From assembly GCA_963921425.1 (NCBI GenBank), contig OY992838.1, positions 20,315,861 through 20,379,860 of the forward strand: 64,000 nucleotides of DNA. Reading direction: 5' to 3'. The notes beneath the pieces were generated by a model that was not told the origin of the DNA, did no database searches, and worked only from the letters and a program-made list of their open reading frames with translations. The translations under genes and the position numbers were made by a program. Below are positions 23,601 to 34,243 of this stretch, piece after piece (positions within the stretch are counted from its first letter, which is position 1; every line of letters starts with the position of its first letter). This DNA comes from Dryas octopetala. Taxonomy: Eukaryota; Streptophyta; Magnoliopsida; Rosales; Rosaceae.

Positions 23601-26600
23601 CCAGGCTATCCAAACAAATCATTCCATTCATAGGGAAAGCAAGATGTCTGAGGCCAAATTCAAGTTAAACAAAGCATAAACAAGAAGATATATGCAAATG
23701 TCATCAATAAGAAAATCATTCGCAAATCGCAACTAAGTTTAAATTCCACAAAATTAGTTAATCAAATTTTCTATTCTAAAATCCAAATTCTTACAATGAT
23801 CCTACTAAATTAGGTATTAGAAACACAAATTATTTCCTGCATGCTATAAAATTATACTAATAAAGGCAACAAATATATGACTGATCATACCAACTCTTTC
23901 CCTGTCCAAATCAACCTCCGTATCTTTGTCTTTACCTTTATACTCTTTGTCTTGACCACCTTCAACTTTCCAAACAGTTGAATTAAAAAAAAAAAAAAAA
24001 GCAAAAAGTTGCCTCTTTAAGAATTTATGCTGTAGTGAAAAACACCTTCTAGCCTTGTCTTAGATGTATTCTAGAGTTAGACTAATTAGCAAACAAACAC
24101 ACAATATATATAGCAGCAAAAGGAAGCACAAAGAACACCAAAAGTTTGTTCTCGAGGTTCGGCGAACTTTGCCTACGTCCCCGTGTGATCCGTAGAGAAT
24201 CACAGCTTCACTATATTTAGAATTGGATTACAAGAACTTGTTGAAACCCTAACCCTAGCCTCCTAGTGTTGCCGCACCCTCTCTCTCTAGTCTCACACTG
24301 TTTTTCTAAGTATTTTCAGTATTCTAACCACTTCTCTAGAGCTGTAGCAACCTTTATATAGACATAGGTTTGCTGCTTACAGTAGGATTCCTAGTCCTAA
24401 TAGAATTAGGTAAAGATAAAAGGAAAAACAATAGAACTCCTTCCGGACTTAGGAAAGGTAATGCGCATGTTCCCTTTTGCCCTTCAATCTCCGTACCCAA
24501 CTAGGAAAGCCAAAAACTGCCCCAGAAAAATAACTGATGCTCGCTGCCTTTGGGCGACCAGTCAGCCACCACCCTCTGGAAGTTCCAGCGAGCCAAAATC
24601 ACAACAATCTCCACCTTGGTGAGTTGGAACCAAAGCCATGAATGCTGCACCTTCGAGATATCCTATAGTCTTGAAAGTAACCTCGAACAAACCTCCAAGA
24701 ACCCTTCACCTTGGCAAAACTCCTTGCCTCAACGCACCTCAAGTGAGAAGGTGCTCCATCTCAAGCTTTAACAAGTAACAAGATTGATTAAGCTCAAGCA
24801 ATGCTTGAACTTTTCTGTCGGCACTGGCTTTGTAAGAAAATCTGCAGCGTTGTTGCTTGTGTGCACCTTTTCTATACAAATCTCCTTTGAATCCACCCAA
24901 TCTCTGATCCTGTGGTACCTCACATCAATGTGTTTGGATCTTCCATGAAAAACTTGGTTCTTTGCCAAATAAATGGCACTTTGGCTATCACATTTTATTT
25001 TCACAGACTCTTGAGTGATTCCCATTTGGTTTGCCAAACCACTGAGCCAAATAGCTTCCTTTCCAGCTTCAGCCAAAGCAATGTACTCTGCCTCTGTAGT
25101 TGACAAAGCTGTAATTGGCTGCAATAGAGCTCTCCAACTGATTGGTCCACCTGCACATGTAAACACGTAGCCCGTTGTAGACCTACTCTTGTCCAAATCT
25201 CCTGCATAGTCCGCATCCACGTACCCCAACACACATGTTTCTTCTTTTTGCTTCTCAAACAAAATACCATAACTCTTTGTACCCTTTAAGTATCGAAAAA
25301 TCCACTTGATTGCAGCCCAATGTTGCTTTCCCGATTTTGACATATACTTGGATACTACACTTATTGCTTGAGCTAGGTCGGGTCGTGTGCAAACCATTGC
25401 ATACATAAGGCAACCCACGGCACTAGCATAGGGCACCTTCTTCATCTCTTCAATTTCTTCTTCAGATTTAGGACACTGCTGCCCACTTATTTTAAAATGA
25501 GCTGCCAAAGGTGTAGAGACCGCCTTTGCGTCTTGCATGTTGAATTTTTCCAGAATTTTCTGAATATACTTGGCTTGTGACAGCCGAATCTGATTTGCAG
25601 CTCTATCCCTTTTAATTTCCATGCCAAGGATCTTTTGTGCAGCTCCTAGATCCTTCATGTCGAATTCCTTACTCAACATAGCCTTCAAGTCTTTAATCCT
25701 TGACTTGTCTTGACAAGCTATTAACATGTCGTCCACATATAGCAATAGCAATATGATAACCCCATCTTTGGATACATGATAGTACACACAACAATCATAT
25801 AAGCACCTTCTAAAATTAATTTTCAGCATATAAGAATCAAACCTCTTGTACCACTGCCTTGGAGATTGCTTCAAACCATACAAAGACTTCCTAAGCCTGC
25901 AAACTAAATCTTCTTTTCCAGTCTCGACAAAGCCTTCTGGTTGAGCCATGTAAATTGTCTCCTCTAGATTCCCATGGAGAAAAGCCGTCTTCACATCCAT
26001 TTGCTCAATTTCCATGTCATGCTGAACCGCCATTGCTAAGAGCAATCTTATTGAAGTATGCTTAACCACTGGTGAAAAAATCTCATCATAATCGACTCCT
26101 TCCTTTTGTGAGTACCCTTTGGCCACGAGTCTTGCTTTAAACCTCACGGCCTCTAGCTCATGTATCTCATCTTTCTTCCTAAACACCCACTTGCATCCAA
26201 CTAGCTTTAGATCTTTGGGTTTAGGAACCAGCTCCCAGACAGAGTTCTTATACAGAGACTCCATCTCTTCTGACATAGCACCTATCCAACTTTCCCGTTC
26301 TTCACTTGCTATAGCTTCTTGATACGTAGTTGGATCTCCTTGACTAATATTTAGAGCATAATTAACCTCTTCCGTTTCAAAACCATATTTCTGTGGTGGT
26401 TTTGTAACCCTCTTAGGTTTGTCAAGTGCTATGCTCCTTTGAAATCCAGGTGGTACTTGAGTAGATGCTTGAACTCGTGGGGATGGACTGCGGATTGGGG
26501 AGTGTTCAATCTGCTCCACCGGATTTCTAATTGGTGAGTGATGCTGCTGCTCTTCTTCTTCCTCATCACCATAACCATCTTCTTCTTGCTCAATTGGCTC

Positions 26601-29600
26601 CACCCGAGCTTGAATGTCTTCATCAACGACCGATTTGGTGAGAGGTACTTCAGTTGCTTCTGTTTCAGCATCAAACAATTTCCCATCTGTTTTGTTCTCT
26701 TCTTTATTTAGAGGCATAGTTTTCTCATCAAAAACAACATCTCGGTTGATTATCTTCTTGTTAGCAACAATATCCCAAAGCTTGAAACCCTTCACTCCTT
26801 TCTCAAACCCCAAGAATATACAATGCGTAGACTTTGGCTTGAGTTTTGATCTCTCATCACTTGGAATATGAGCATAGGCGCTGCAGCCAAATACCCTAAG
26901 ATTAGAGTAATTCACTTGCTTTTCAGACCACACCTCTTCTGCACACTTAAATTCGAGAACCCTTGATGGCGACCAGTTAATCAAGTAACTTGCATGATTA
27001 ACGGCTTCAGCCCAAAAACTATCAGGCAAACCCGCATGAAATCTCATGCTTCTTTCTCTCTCCATGAGAGTTCTGTTCATCCTTTCAGCAGCCCCGTTTT
27101 GTTGCGGAGTCTTCTTAACTGTGAAGTGTCTTGTAATACCTTCTTCTTTGCAAAAACTTAAGAATTCATCGCTCTTGTATTCACCCCCATTGTCGCTTCT
27201 CATGTACTTGATCTTTCTCCCTGTTTGGTTTTCAACTTCAGCTTTCCACTCCTTGAACTTAGTGAAAACTTCGGATTTCTCCCTCATGAAATAGACCCAA
27301 ACCTTCCTAGAAAAATCATCCATGAAAGTAACAAAATACCTGGATCCCCCTTTCGATCTTGTAGGAGCCGGACCCCACACATCCGAGTGAATATAATCGA
27401 GTACTCCTTTGCTTTTGTTATCTGACTTTGTAAATTTGAAAGAAACCCTACCTTGCTTTCCGAGAACACAATACTTGCAGAAATCTAGCTTACAATAATT
27501 CGCACCGTCTAGAAGACCCTTCTTGTGCAATTCTTGCAAACCCCTCTCACTGATATGCCCTAGTCAATGATGCCAAAGCTCAGTTTTATCTTCCGCATTC
27601 TTCTTTGTGGAAATAGCTGCTCCACCTGTTATTGTAGTTCCCATGAGCCTGTAAAGGTTATTCTGTTGAATGTCAGCCTTCATTACCACAAGTGACCCTT
27701 TGACTATCTTGAGTCTTCCACCTTCAGAACAAAAACTAAACCCAGCCTTGTCTAAGGTTCCCAAAGAAATCAAATTCTTCCTTAGCCTAGGAACGTATCT
27801 GACATTCCCCAAAGTCCTTATTATTCCATCATGCATCCGGATCTTAATAGTGCCAATCCCAATTATAGGACATGATGAATCATCTCCCATTAATACATCT
27901 CCGCAGCTGCTGTCCTTGTAAGTGTCGAACCATTCCTTTATTGCACACATATGGAATGTGCACCCGGTATCCAAAATCCAACTTGTGAAAGCCTTAGAGC
28001 CTGATGTAACCGAAAGTAACTCACCATCACTCTCTTCTTTGGTGATTGTACTAGCTGAACCTGAGTCTCTTTCCATCTTAGCTTTCCTATCTTTCCAAGT
28101 CTTGCAGTTTTTCTTCCAATGATCCATTGAACCGCACACGAAGCAACCTTCTTTTGGTTTTCCCTTGGATTTTGATCTACCTTTGTTGCTGTTTTTCTCT
28201 CCCTTCTTGTTTGACCGACCCCTCTCATTGCCCTTGGCATAAAGCCCTTGTGTCTGAGAGCCATCGGTTAAGTCATCTAGCTTGGCATATGACTGAAGGG
28301 CTTGCACAACATCATCAAGCTTCAGAGTCTCCTTTCCAAACATTAGGGTTGTTCGGAAGTGCTTGAATGATGGTGGTAGAGATCGCAGCAAGATGATCGC
28401 CTTGTCATCATCTTTATACACTTCTCCTACCTTGGTGAGATTAGCTAAGCAATTCTGAAATTTGCATATATGATCAGCTACATCTCCCCCTTCTTCTAGT
28501 CGAAGTCCGAATAGTTCATCCTTTAGAAAGAGCTTATTAGACACTGTTTTGCCCATATAAACACTCTCCAACTTTTCCCAAGCTTCTTTTGCTGTCATCT
28601 CTTCTGTGATGTGAGATCTCACGGATCTTGTGAGATGAATCTCAATTGAACTCTTGGCCTTCTTGAGAATCTTGCTCCACAAATTTTCTGGTGTAGTTGC
28701 AAGCCTCGCATCAAGTAGTGCATCATCAAGATCCTGCTGAACCAAAACGTTTCTCATCATCCGTTGCCAATCGGTAAAATCCTCCTTGCCATCATATGGC
28801 TTCAAAGCAGGCCTTATATCCCCTAAGTCCATGCTTCGATTACCCCCTCTAGACATCGCACAAGCCTTCTAGCCAACCTGGCTCTGATACCAATTGTAGT
28901 GAAAAACACCTTCTAGCCTTGTCTTAGATGTATTCTAGAGTTAGACTAATTAGCAAACAAACACACAATATATATAGCAGCAAAAGGAAGCACAAAGAAC
29001 ACCAAAAGTTTGTTCTCGAGGTTCGGCGAACTTTTCCTACGTCCCCGTGTGATCCGTAGAGAATCACAGCTTCACTATATTTAGAATTGGATTACAAGAA
29101 CTTGTTGAAACCCTAACCCTAGCCTCCTAGTGTTGCCGCACCCTCTCTCTCTAGTCTCACACTGTTTTTCTAAGTATTTTCAGTATTCTAACCACTTCTC
29201 TAGAGCTGTAGCAACCTTTATATAGACATAGGTTTGCTGCTTACAGTAGGATTCCTAGTCCTAATAGAATTAGGTAAAGATAAAAGGAAAAACAATAGAA
29301 CTCCTTCCGGACTTAGGAAAGGTAATGCGCATGTTCCCTTTTGCCCTTCAATCTCCGTACCCAACTAGGAAAGCCAAAAACTGCCCCAGAAAAATAACTG
29401 ATGCTCGCTGCCTTTGGGCGACCAGTTAGCCACCACCCTCTGGAAGTTCCAGCGAGCCAAAATCACAACATATGCATCATCCTAAGTGACACATGTAAGA
29501 AACTGTTAGAACCACCATACCAATTTTACTGCAGGCAACCTGAAAGTATATGCATCCATGTAGCATCATACTTCCAAGTCCTTTCACAAGACTGGCAGTA

Positions 29601-32600
29601 GTTGGGAATAATTATTTGGATAAGACGTTGGAAATAATTTGTGCCTAGATAATTTCCCCTTCACTGTCTTAATCCAACATTTACATAATTAGAAATTGGC
29701 TAATCTCTTACCTAAGATTTATTATATTTGGTTCATCTTTTAAGAATAAAGGGCCCCATAAATTTTGTTCATTAGTTTTCCTAGATTACAGTAACTAAGA
29801 CTAGAATGAGTCTTATTATTCTTTTTACAGCATTCTTAAGCATGGTGACAATCAGTTCCAAGGTTTCCTTCTTCCTCAACAGAAGTTTTGATTATTCAAT
29901 TATGCAATAAGGATATCAAAGTATCTCATTGAATGACATTAGGCAATTGGCACAGAATCATGTTATATCCTCCTTAATCTTCCACCCTTTCATTTAAACT
30001 TTAGTAAAAGCCACATGTATGATAACAGCCGAAAGTTAGGAGAGGTGATAAACCAAGAACTCCTAGCTATCCATAACATTTATAAGATCAAACAAGCCCT
30101 ACCAAGCAATAATACACATGAATCACATTAAAACAATCAAAGATGCAAAAAGCATATTCAAAGACTTTCAGGCACAATTAATCACTTAAGAACAGCAAAG
30201 CAGGATCTTAAACATTGACCTACCTCAACCCAACTACTAAGAACAAAAGGTTTCTTTGCTACAATAGCATCCAGTAGATCTTCTTTCACAGGCATGGGTT
30301 GGTCAACAAGCACATGTGTGCACTCTGGACTCAAATTATAAGTGATACGAGCACCTTTAATGAAAGCATAATAGTCAGTAACTGTCGCAGTATCACTCTA
30401 ATAATAGGACAAGCACACATCAATTAGCAAGCAGTACGAAGAACTGTCAAGTTAGATTTAAATTCAGCCTAAACCAAAACCATATGATGTTTCCAACTAA
30501 TAATACATTTTTTTGGTTAATTACACTTTGCACCCCTGAAGTTTAAGTAGAATTTCATATTGCACTCTGATCTTTAAAACGTTGCAATATTAAACTTACT
30601 TACCTAATGTTTGAAAAACATTGCAATGTTTGCCTTATGTTAGTTTAGCCGTCAATTTACACAGTTTTTTGTCTGAATTTTATACTGATGTGGACAGCAA
30701 TTGCACCATGTGGCATTTGAAGAAATTAAAAATTAGAAAAAGCAACCAAATTTTTTACCCTGGCTGCACCTGCTGTTCAAGGAACTTCTATGGTTTGCAT
30801 GTCAGCAGCAGCAACATCTGAATCACGAAGGCTAACTTCAGTGGTTGGTGCTGACCGTATTGGTAGCATTGGTTCTTGGTTCAAATTATTAAAAGATTTA
30901 AACTGATTTAATGAATGAAAAATTGAAGAATAAACTTTGAAAAGAGCTATCTCCGTTGCACGTTCACCGTCCTTCATGAAATGGGGGAGCAAGATCACAC
31001 CAACACCAACCACCACTATCACTGCCCATCTCGGCACTGTTTCTTGCTGACTTCATGCTCTGGTGTGACGAAGAAGATTCACAAACTCAAAATTTGCAAG
31101 TGATTACCAAAACGGTGTGATGGAGAAGGCTCATATGCAGAGCTTATGAAACAGATATTAGCAACAAGCTTTTCTCATTTATTATTAGAAACATATGAGG
31201 AGCATGTACTTGGTAAGGGCTTGATGGATCCCCTGGGCCTTTATGACAGATAAACAGTTGTCCACTGGCATCTTGGGTAGTCATGATTTTCGAATAAGTG
31301 ATGAAATCACGGAAATAGAAGAAGACGCCAGAATAGGACCCACAGGTGTAACCCCAAATGGTCATAGGCCTTTTGAGGGTTGCTGTCATGTTAACTACTT
31401 AGTCAAACACTATGAAGCTTCTCTGTCACACCAGAGCACAAAGTCAGCAAGAGAATGGTGCCTGAAGGTGCGAGATCCGACCTGCTGTTAAGGAGACGAT
31501 TGCGTTTGAAGTCAAGGTTGGACGCGAGTTCAAAGATGGGGAGGTGATAGTGGTTGTTGGTGTTCTTGCTCACCGATTTCAAGAATGACAATGAGACATT
31601 CAGCTGCAATTGCTTCTTTTATAAGTTTTATTTCTAAATTTTATTATTCTTAAATGATCTTAAATCTTTTAATATTTTGAAAAGGTTATTGCAGTCTGTC
31701 TTGCCTGAGTGCTCTTTAATTCAGTGGACTTGGATCACTTTCTTTGTATTAGCACTATTTCTTCTATATAAGTATCTCAGTTTCCTAACCCAGGGAAAAA
31801 GAGGCAAGGGTGATATCCTATTCAATTATTTTGTCAAAAACATAATAAAGGTAAACCAATATCTATAAGAAATAGTGTTTAATTTGTTAAAGACATTCGT
31901 ATTTAATGAAATATAAGAACTTTTCCTTTTAATGTTAATATATATCAAAAATTGCATTACAAAGCACACTTGTGAAAGCAACCAAGAGACATTACAGATG
32001 AAATTATTATAAACAAACATAAGAACATATGGTCATATACACATGGAAATTTTCAGGTAAACAATATGTTTCTCACTGGTCACTAACCGATTGATGAAAG
32101 TTTGTTTTGAAGGGGATGATTCACTTGGAATGGTTCTGAGCAGCACCCAAAGAAAATGAGTGGAACAAAGGAAAATCTGCCAGATTTGTATTACAAGATA
32201 TAAGCATATCAATGTGAAAAAAATCACTGCAGTGCAAGTCCTACGTAATAGCGTTTTTAATTAACAAACATAACTGCATCTGGTATCATCCAGCAGCAGT
32301 TAGATTTTGATAAACAAACATAGCCATGTGAGCTCTGAATGATACCATAATATTAGAATATGTAATCCAAAAACAGCTGTATTCTTTGATGCTTCTTGCA
32401 AGTGCCACACATGCAGAAACTAAACTCAAAAAAGTAGTTAAATTACCTGTAGATTGCATTACCAGTTCCAAATGAAACCAAGTCCCCATCTCCGAACGAT
32501 GTTTCTTTACTCGGTAACTCATGAATCTTTTTCATTGACATAAGGTTCTTGTTAATATACGTTCCGTATTTAGAGCAATCTCTAATCCGAACTTTGGAGG

Positions 32601-33542
32601 ACAAAATAGAAGATTCGGTTTGCGGGGTAAGAACGGAAATCATTGCATCAACAACTATTTCTGCATGGACCCGAGAAACTCCTTTGTCTTTAGTAATATT
32701 TACATCACAGCCTACAAGGTCACGTAAGGTTAGATAATTTAATATCAGGGATTCAGGGGTCACATGTAGAGGACAGGAAAGAGCAAAAAGGAATTCAACG
32801 CAAAAAAGCATTACTAGGGACCTGACATATCAAAGAAGACAGGAAAGAAGGGTGTGAGACTAATTTATAAACAAAAAGGAATTCATCACCAAAATCATCC
32901 TGAATAAGAACACAATTTTAGCCCAAGAAATATGGTGTGAGTGTTGCCTTGGCACTTGGTAACCAAGGAAATAAGAATCTATTATCTAAAAGAAATTCAT
33001 ATAATTATGATCACAAATTGACACATTTTCCATTAAGTACTGAAGCAGATGCCTTACAGAATGTAATCAATGAAAAAGTAGCTAGTGCATGTAAAATGTC
33101 AGCAAATTCGAGAGTACCTTTCCGACCCACTTTGTACGTTCCCCTTGCAAATATATAGTAGTGATCTTCACCTGTCATATTATGCTAATTTAGTTAGACA
33201 TAAATGTGAACTAAATCCTTATCAACACATTAAAAACATAAAGATTTACAAGAACCTATAGCATTGAGGGTAGAGACATTTAAATAAGCATTTTCAGTGA
33301 TGACTTCTAATCTACTTTCACAATTACTGTAGAAGCAACAAGATAGACAGACAAACACATACTGTGGAAGTTTTAGATTACGATTAAAGTAATTAATCAA
33401 AATATTTCGGAAGTTTTCTGGGTTCTGGTTCATTTCCCTGACGGGGCCAATCAACAAACAAATTCAATTTCTGAGGAATGAGCAGGGGCAATAGACAGAT
33501 GTTACCTGAGAGGGGGTCAGCGGGGAATAAACCCCAAACCAT
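17481..33542 (-). CDS. NBS1: NBS1/nibrin, subunit of the MRE11-RAD50-NBS1 DNA-repair complex
   Basis: Model: complement(join(17481..17535, 17620..17721, 17817..17878, 19319..19671, 20738..20903, 22580..22666, 23061..23169, 23281..23327, 30224..30354, 32088..32176, 32447..32711, 33118..33171, 33506..33542)); 13 exons, 518 aa, every junction GT-AG and in phase. It starts MVWGLFPADPLSG. The FHA domain (about 20-110) has VGRKG, GVSRVHAE and DCSKYGTYIN. Two BRCT-like repeats follow (about 118-325; ECTHVLV in the first), then a Ser/Glu-rich linker and the MRE11-binding motif NFKRFRK (440-446). The acidic and basic C-terminus corresponds to the ATM-binding end. NBS1 recruits and activates ATM at double-strand breaks in the nucleus. 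Arabidopsis NBS1 is about the same length. Intron 5 carries a Copia element. Upstream space is cut short by a MULE-like element. Confidence 0.93.
17894..17934. repeat. (GA)20 microsatellite beside NBS1 exon 11
   Basis: On the gene strand this is (TC)20, ending 16 nt before the first base of exon 11 (17878). It therefore forms or extends the polypyrimidine tract of that 3' splice site. Confidence 0.9.
18177..18389. repeat. Tandem duplication about 111 bp x2 in NBS1 intron 10
   Basis: Copies at about 18177-18281 and 18288-18389, both containing AACTATGCAACATAAA and, near the end, TATTGAAACCTCA. They have diverged by several substitutions, so the duplication is old. Confidence 0.85.
19691..19935. 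repeat. Tandem duplication about 120 bp x2 in NBS1 intron 9
   Basis: Copies at about 19691-19806 and 19807-19935 share AGCTACAT, AAAGAAACAACACACAC and GAAAACAGTGTGGAG. The first copy begins only 20 bp from exon 10 (ends 19671 on this strand), so it contains the branch-point region of that 3' splice site. The second copy has an expanded CA run. Confidence 0.85.
24031..24606 (-). repeat. 3' LTR of the Copia element
   Basis: 576 bp, matching 28895-29470 except at about 24171 (G against T) and 24562 (C against T). Two differences in 576 bp point to a very recent insertion. Confidence 0.95.
24607..24617 (-). other. Polypurine tract of the Copia element
   Basis: In element orientation, AAGGTGGAGAT lies directly before the TGTTGT of the 3' LTR. 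This is the usual primer for plus-strand DNA synthesis in plant Copia elements. Confidence 0.85.
24768..27563 (-). CDS. Copia Pol part: integrase, reverse transcriptase, RNase H
   Basis: This open frame of about 930 codons continues in the gag-protease frame after the stop at 27564-27566, so as drawn it has no start codon of its own. It starts inside the GAG-pre-integrase domain (LGHISERG). The integrase core follows, with HSDVWGP, RSDNGGEY and PQQNGAAERMNRT supplying the D, D and E. Reverse transcriptase carries VKTAFLHGNLEE and the YVDD box, and RNase H has DADYAGD and ALSTTEAEYIA. It ends at TLV/NLVTC-type residues close to the polypurine tract. No other disruption is seen. It would only be made by readthrough or if an intact relative supplies the protein. 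Confidence 0.93.
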   Translation of the reverse strand, partial: LGHISERGLQELHKKGLLDGANYCKLDFCKYCVLGKQGRVSFKFTKSDNKSKGVLDYIHSDVWGPAPTRSKGGSRYFVTFMDDFSRKVWVYFMREKSEVFTKFKEWKAEVENQTGRKIKYMRSDNGGEYKSDEFLSFCKEEGITRHFTVKKTPQQNGAAERMNRTLMERERSMRFHAGLPDSFWAEAVNHASYLINWSPSRVLEFKCAEEVWSEKQVNYSNLRVFGCSAYAHIPSDERSKLKPKSTHCIFLGFEKGVKGFKLWDIVANKKIINRDVVFDEKTMPLNKEENKTDGKLFDAETEATEVPLTKSVVDEDIQARVEPIEQEEDGYGDEEEEEQQHHSPIRNPVEQIEHSPIRSPSPRVQASTQVPPGFQRSIALDKPKRVTKPPQKYGFETEEVNYALNISQGDPTTYQEAIASEERESWIGAMSEEMESLYKNSVWELVPKPKDLKLVGCKWVFRKKDEIHELEAVRFKARLVAKGYSQKEGVDYDEIFSPVVKHTSIRLLLAMAVQHDMEIEQMDVKTAFLHGNLEETIYMAQPEGFVETGKEDLVCRLRKSLYGLKQSPRQWYKRFDSYMLKINFRRCLYDCCVYYHVSKDGVIILLLLYVDDMLIACQDKSRIKDLKAMLSKEFDMKDLGAAQKILGMEIKRDRAANQIRLSQAKYIQKILEKFNMQDAKAVSTPLAAHFKISGQQCPKSEEEIEEMKKVPYASAVGCLMYAMVCTRPDLAQAISVVSKYMSKSGKQHWAAIKWIFRYLKGTKSYGILFEKQKEETCVLGYVDADYAGDLDKSRSTTGYVFTCAGGPISWRALLQPITALSTTEAEYIALAEAGKEAIWLSGLANQMGITQESVKIKCDSQSAIYLAKNQVFHGRSKHIDVRYHRIRDWVDSKEICIEKVHTSNNAADFLTKPVPTEKFKHCLSLINLVTC
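27564..28856 (-). CDS. Copia Gag and protease, ends at a premature TGA
   Basis: 430 codons from the ATG at 28854-28856 (MSRGGNRSMDLGD), close behind the primer-binding site. The gag domain (about 15-200) is followed by a basic linker and a CX2CX4HX4C zinc knuckle (residues 238-251; 28104-28145). The aspartic protease site is DTG at 296-298 in SWILDTGCTFHM. The frame stops at WHH followed by TGA (27564-27566), where related elements continue (usually with Arg). TGA differs from the Arg codon CGA by one C-to-T change. Confidence 0.93.
   Translation of the reverse strand: MSRGGNRSMDLGDIRPALKPYDGKEDFTDWQRMMRNVLVQQDLDDALLDARLATTPENLWSKILKKAKSSIEIHLTRSVRSHITEEMTAKEAWEKLESVYMGKTVSNKLFLKDELFGLRLEEGGDVADHICKFQNCLANLTKVGEVYKDDDKAIILLRSLPPSFKHFRTTLMFGKETLKLDDVVQALQSYAKLDDLTDGSQTQGLYAKGNERGRSNKKGEKNSNKGRSKSKGKPKEGCFVCGSMDHWKKNCKTWKDRKAKMERDSGSASTITKEESDGELLSVTSGSKAFTSWILDTGCTFHMCAIKEWFDTYKDSSCGDVLMGDDSSCPIIGIGTIKIRMHDGIIRTLGNVRYVPRLRKNLISLGTLDKAGFSFCSEGGRLKIVKGSLVVMKADIQQNNLYRLMGTTITGGAAISTKKNAEDKTELWHH
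28881..28892 (-). other. Primer-binding site (initiator tRNA-Met)
   Basis: In element orientation, TGGTATCAGAGC lies two bases inside the 5' LTR. This is complementary to the 3' end of plant initiator tRNA-Met and is the standard Copia primer site. Confidence 0.95.
28895..29470 (-). repeat. 5' LTR of the Copia element
   Basis: 576 bp, TG...CA termini in element orientation. A likely TATA box (TCTATATAAAGG) lies at about 29214-29225, placing the element promoter so that it transcribes toward NBS1 exon 6. Confidence 0.93.
31041..31453. repeat. Inverted repeat in NBS1 intron 4
   Basis: The arm at 31041-31081 and the arm at 31414-31453 are near reverse complements; shared core GCTCTGGTGTGAC with TTGCTGACTT beside it. 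The spacer is about 330 bp. Short open frames inside resemble nothing I know. No target duplication was identified, so it may be a MITE or a locally inverted duplication. Confidence 0.75.
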
Positions 33543-33778
33543 GCTTTCCTTTTTTATCGGATACCGAGAGTGACTGACCGAGATTGGGGACGGATTGCCG
33601 GTGCCTACATTCAATGAGTGAAGGAGATAAAGGAATTAACCATCTATTTGGCACATGCAACCGCCGTTTTCGAGTTGCTGGTTTCCCAGTTTACCAGTCA
33701 TGCCGCCTTAACCCTTTTAGACCAAAAATAAAAACAGTCATGGCGCCGAAGCGTCGCCTCATAAGATTTATAAAATTG
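33543..33778 (-). promoter_or_regulatory. Upstream region of NBS1
   Basis: Only about 236 bp separate the NBS1 start codon from the arm of the next transposon. I see no clear TATA box; a TATA-less promoter is common for plant repair genes (inference). Confidence 0.4.
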
Positions 33779-34166
33779 GCTTTTTATCACAAATAATCTT
33801 TTATATCCCAATTTACAAGTTACCACATAAATTAAAAATTGAATCAATTTACTATCTGAATTAATAAAAATTTGCAATGTCACAATTCCGTCCAATTCCG
33901 TCAAGATATCCGTTAAAATTAAGGGTACATTGATCTTTTCAAGTAAATTTTATAGAATATTTTGGTTTTTTTGAATCTCCATGAAATATGTTTAAGAGTG
34001 ATATATTCATACCCTAAAATATTTTTTCCATATACAAAACTTTACTTAGTATTTAAACAAAAAAAAAATTACAAAATAAAAGAATCACATCCCATACTTC
34101 ATCCGCACCCACCCACCCAGACTCATCCTCACCCCATTCTGCTGCCGACACCACCATTGGCGGCCC

Positions 34167-34243
<77 letters not shown>

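Larger units (their letters stand above)
24026..29475 (-). mobile_element. Near-intact Copia LTR retrotransposon, Tork/Tnt1-like
   Basis: The element spans 24031-29470 (5440 bp), flanked by the 5-bp duplication TATGC (24026-24030 and 29471-29475). The two 576-bp LTRs begin TGTTGT and end ACTACA in element orientation and differ at two positions that I can find. The primer-binding site and polypurine tract are in place, and the Gag-Pol frame is full length except for one stop codon. Domain order (gag, protease, integrase, RT, RNase H) marks the Copia superfamily; gag and RNase H wording resembles the Tork/Tnt1 lineage. It sits in intron 5 of NBS1 in the same transcriptional direction. Confidence 0.96.

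Noticed and set aside
29480..29610. Possible extra NBS1 exon just upstream of the Copia element
   Set aside because: The exon 5 to exon 6 junction (30224 to 23327) is in phase and matches the family text without a gap, so no extra exon is needed.
30777..31037. 86-codon minus-strand open frame in NBS1 intron 4
   Set aside because: It does not match any part of NBS1 and is not needed for the closed splice model; it overlaps the margin of a repeat.
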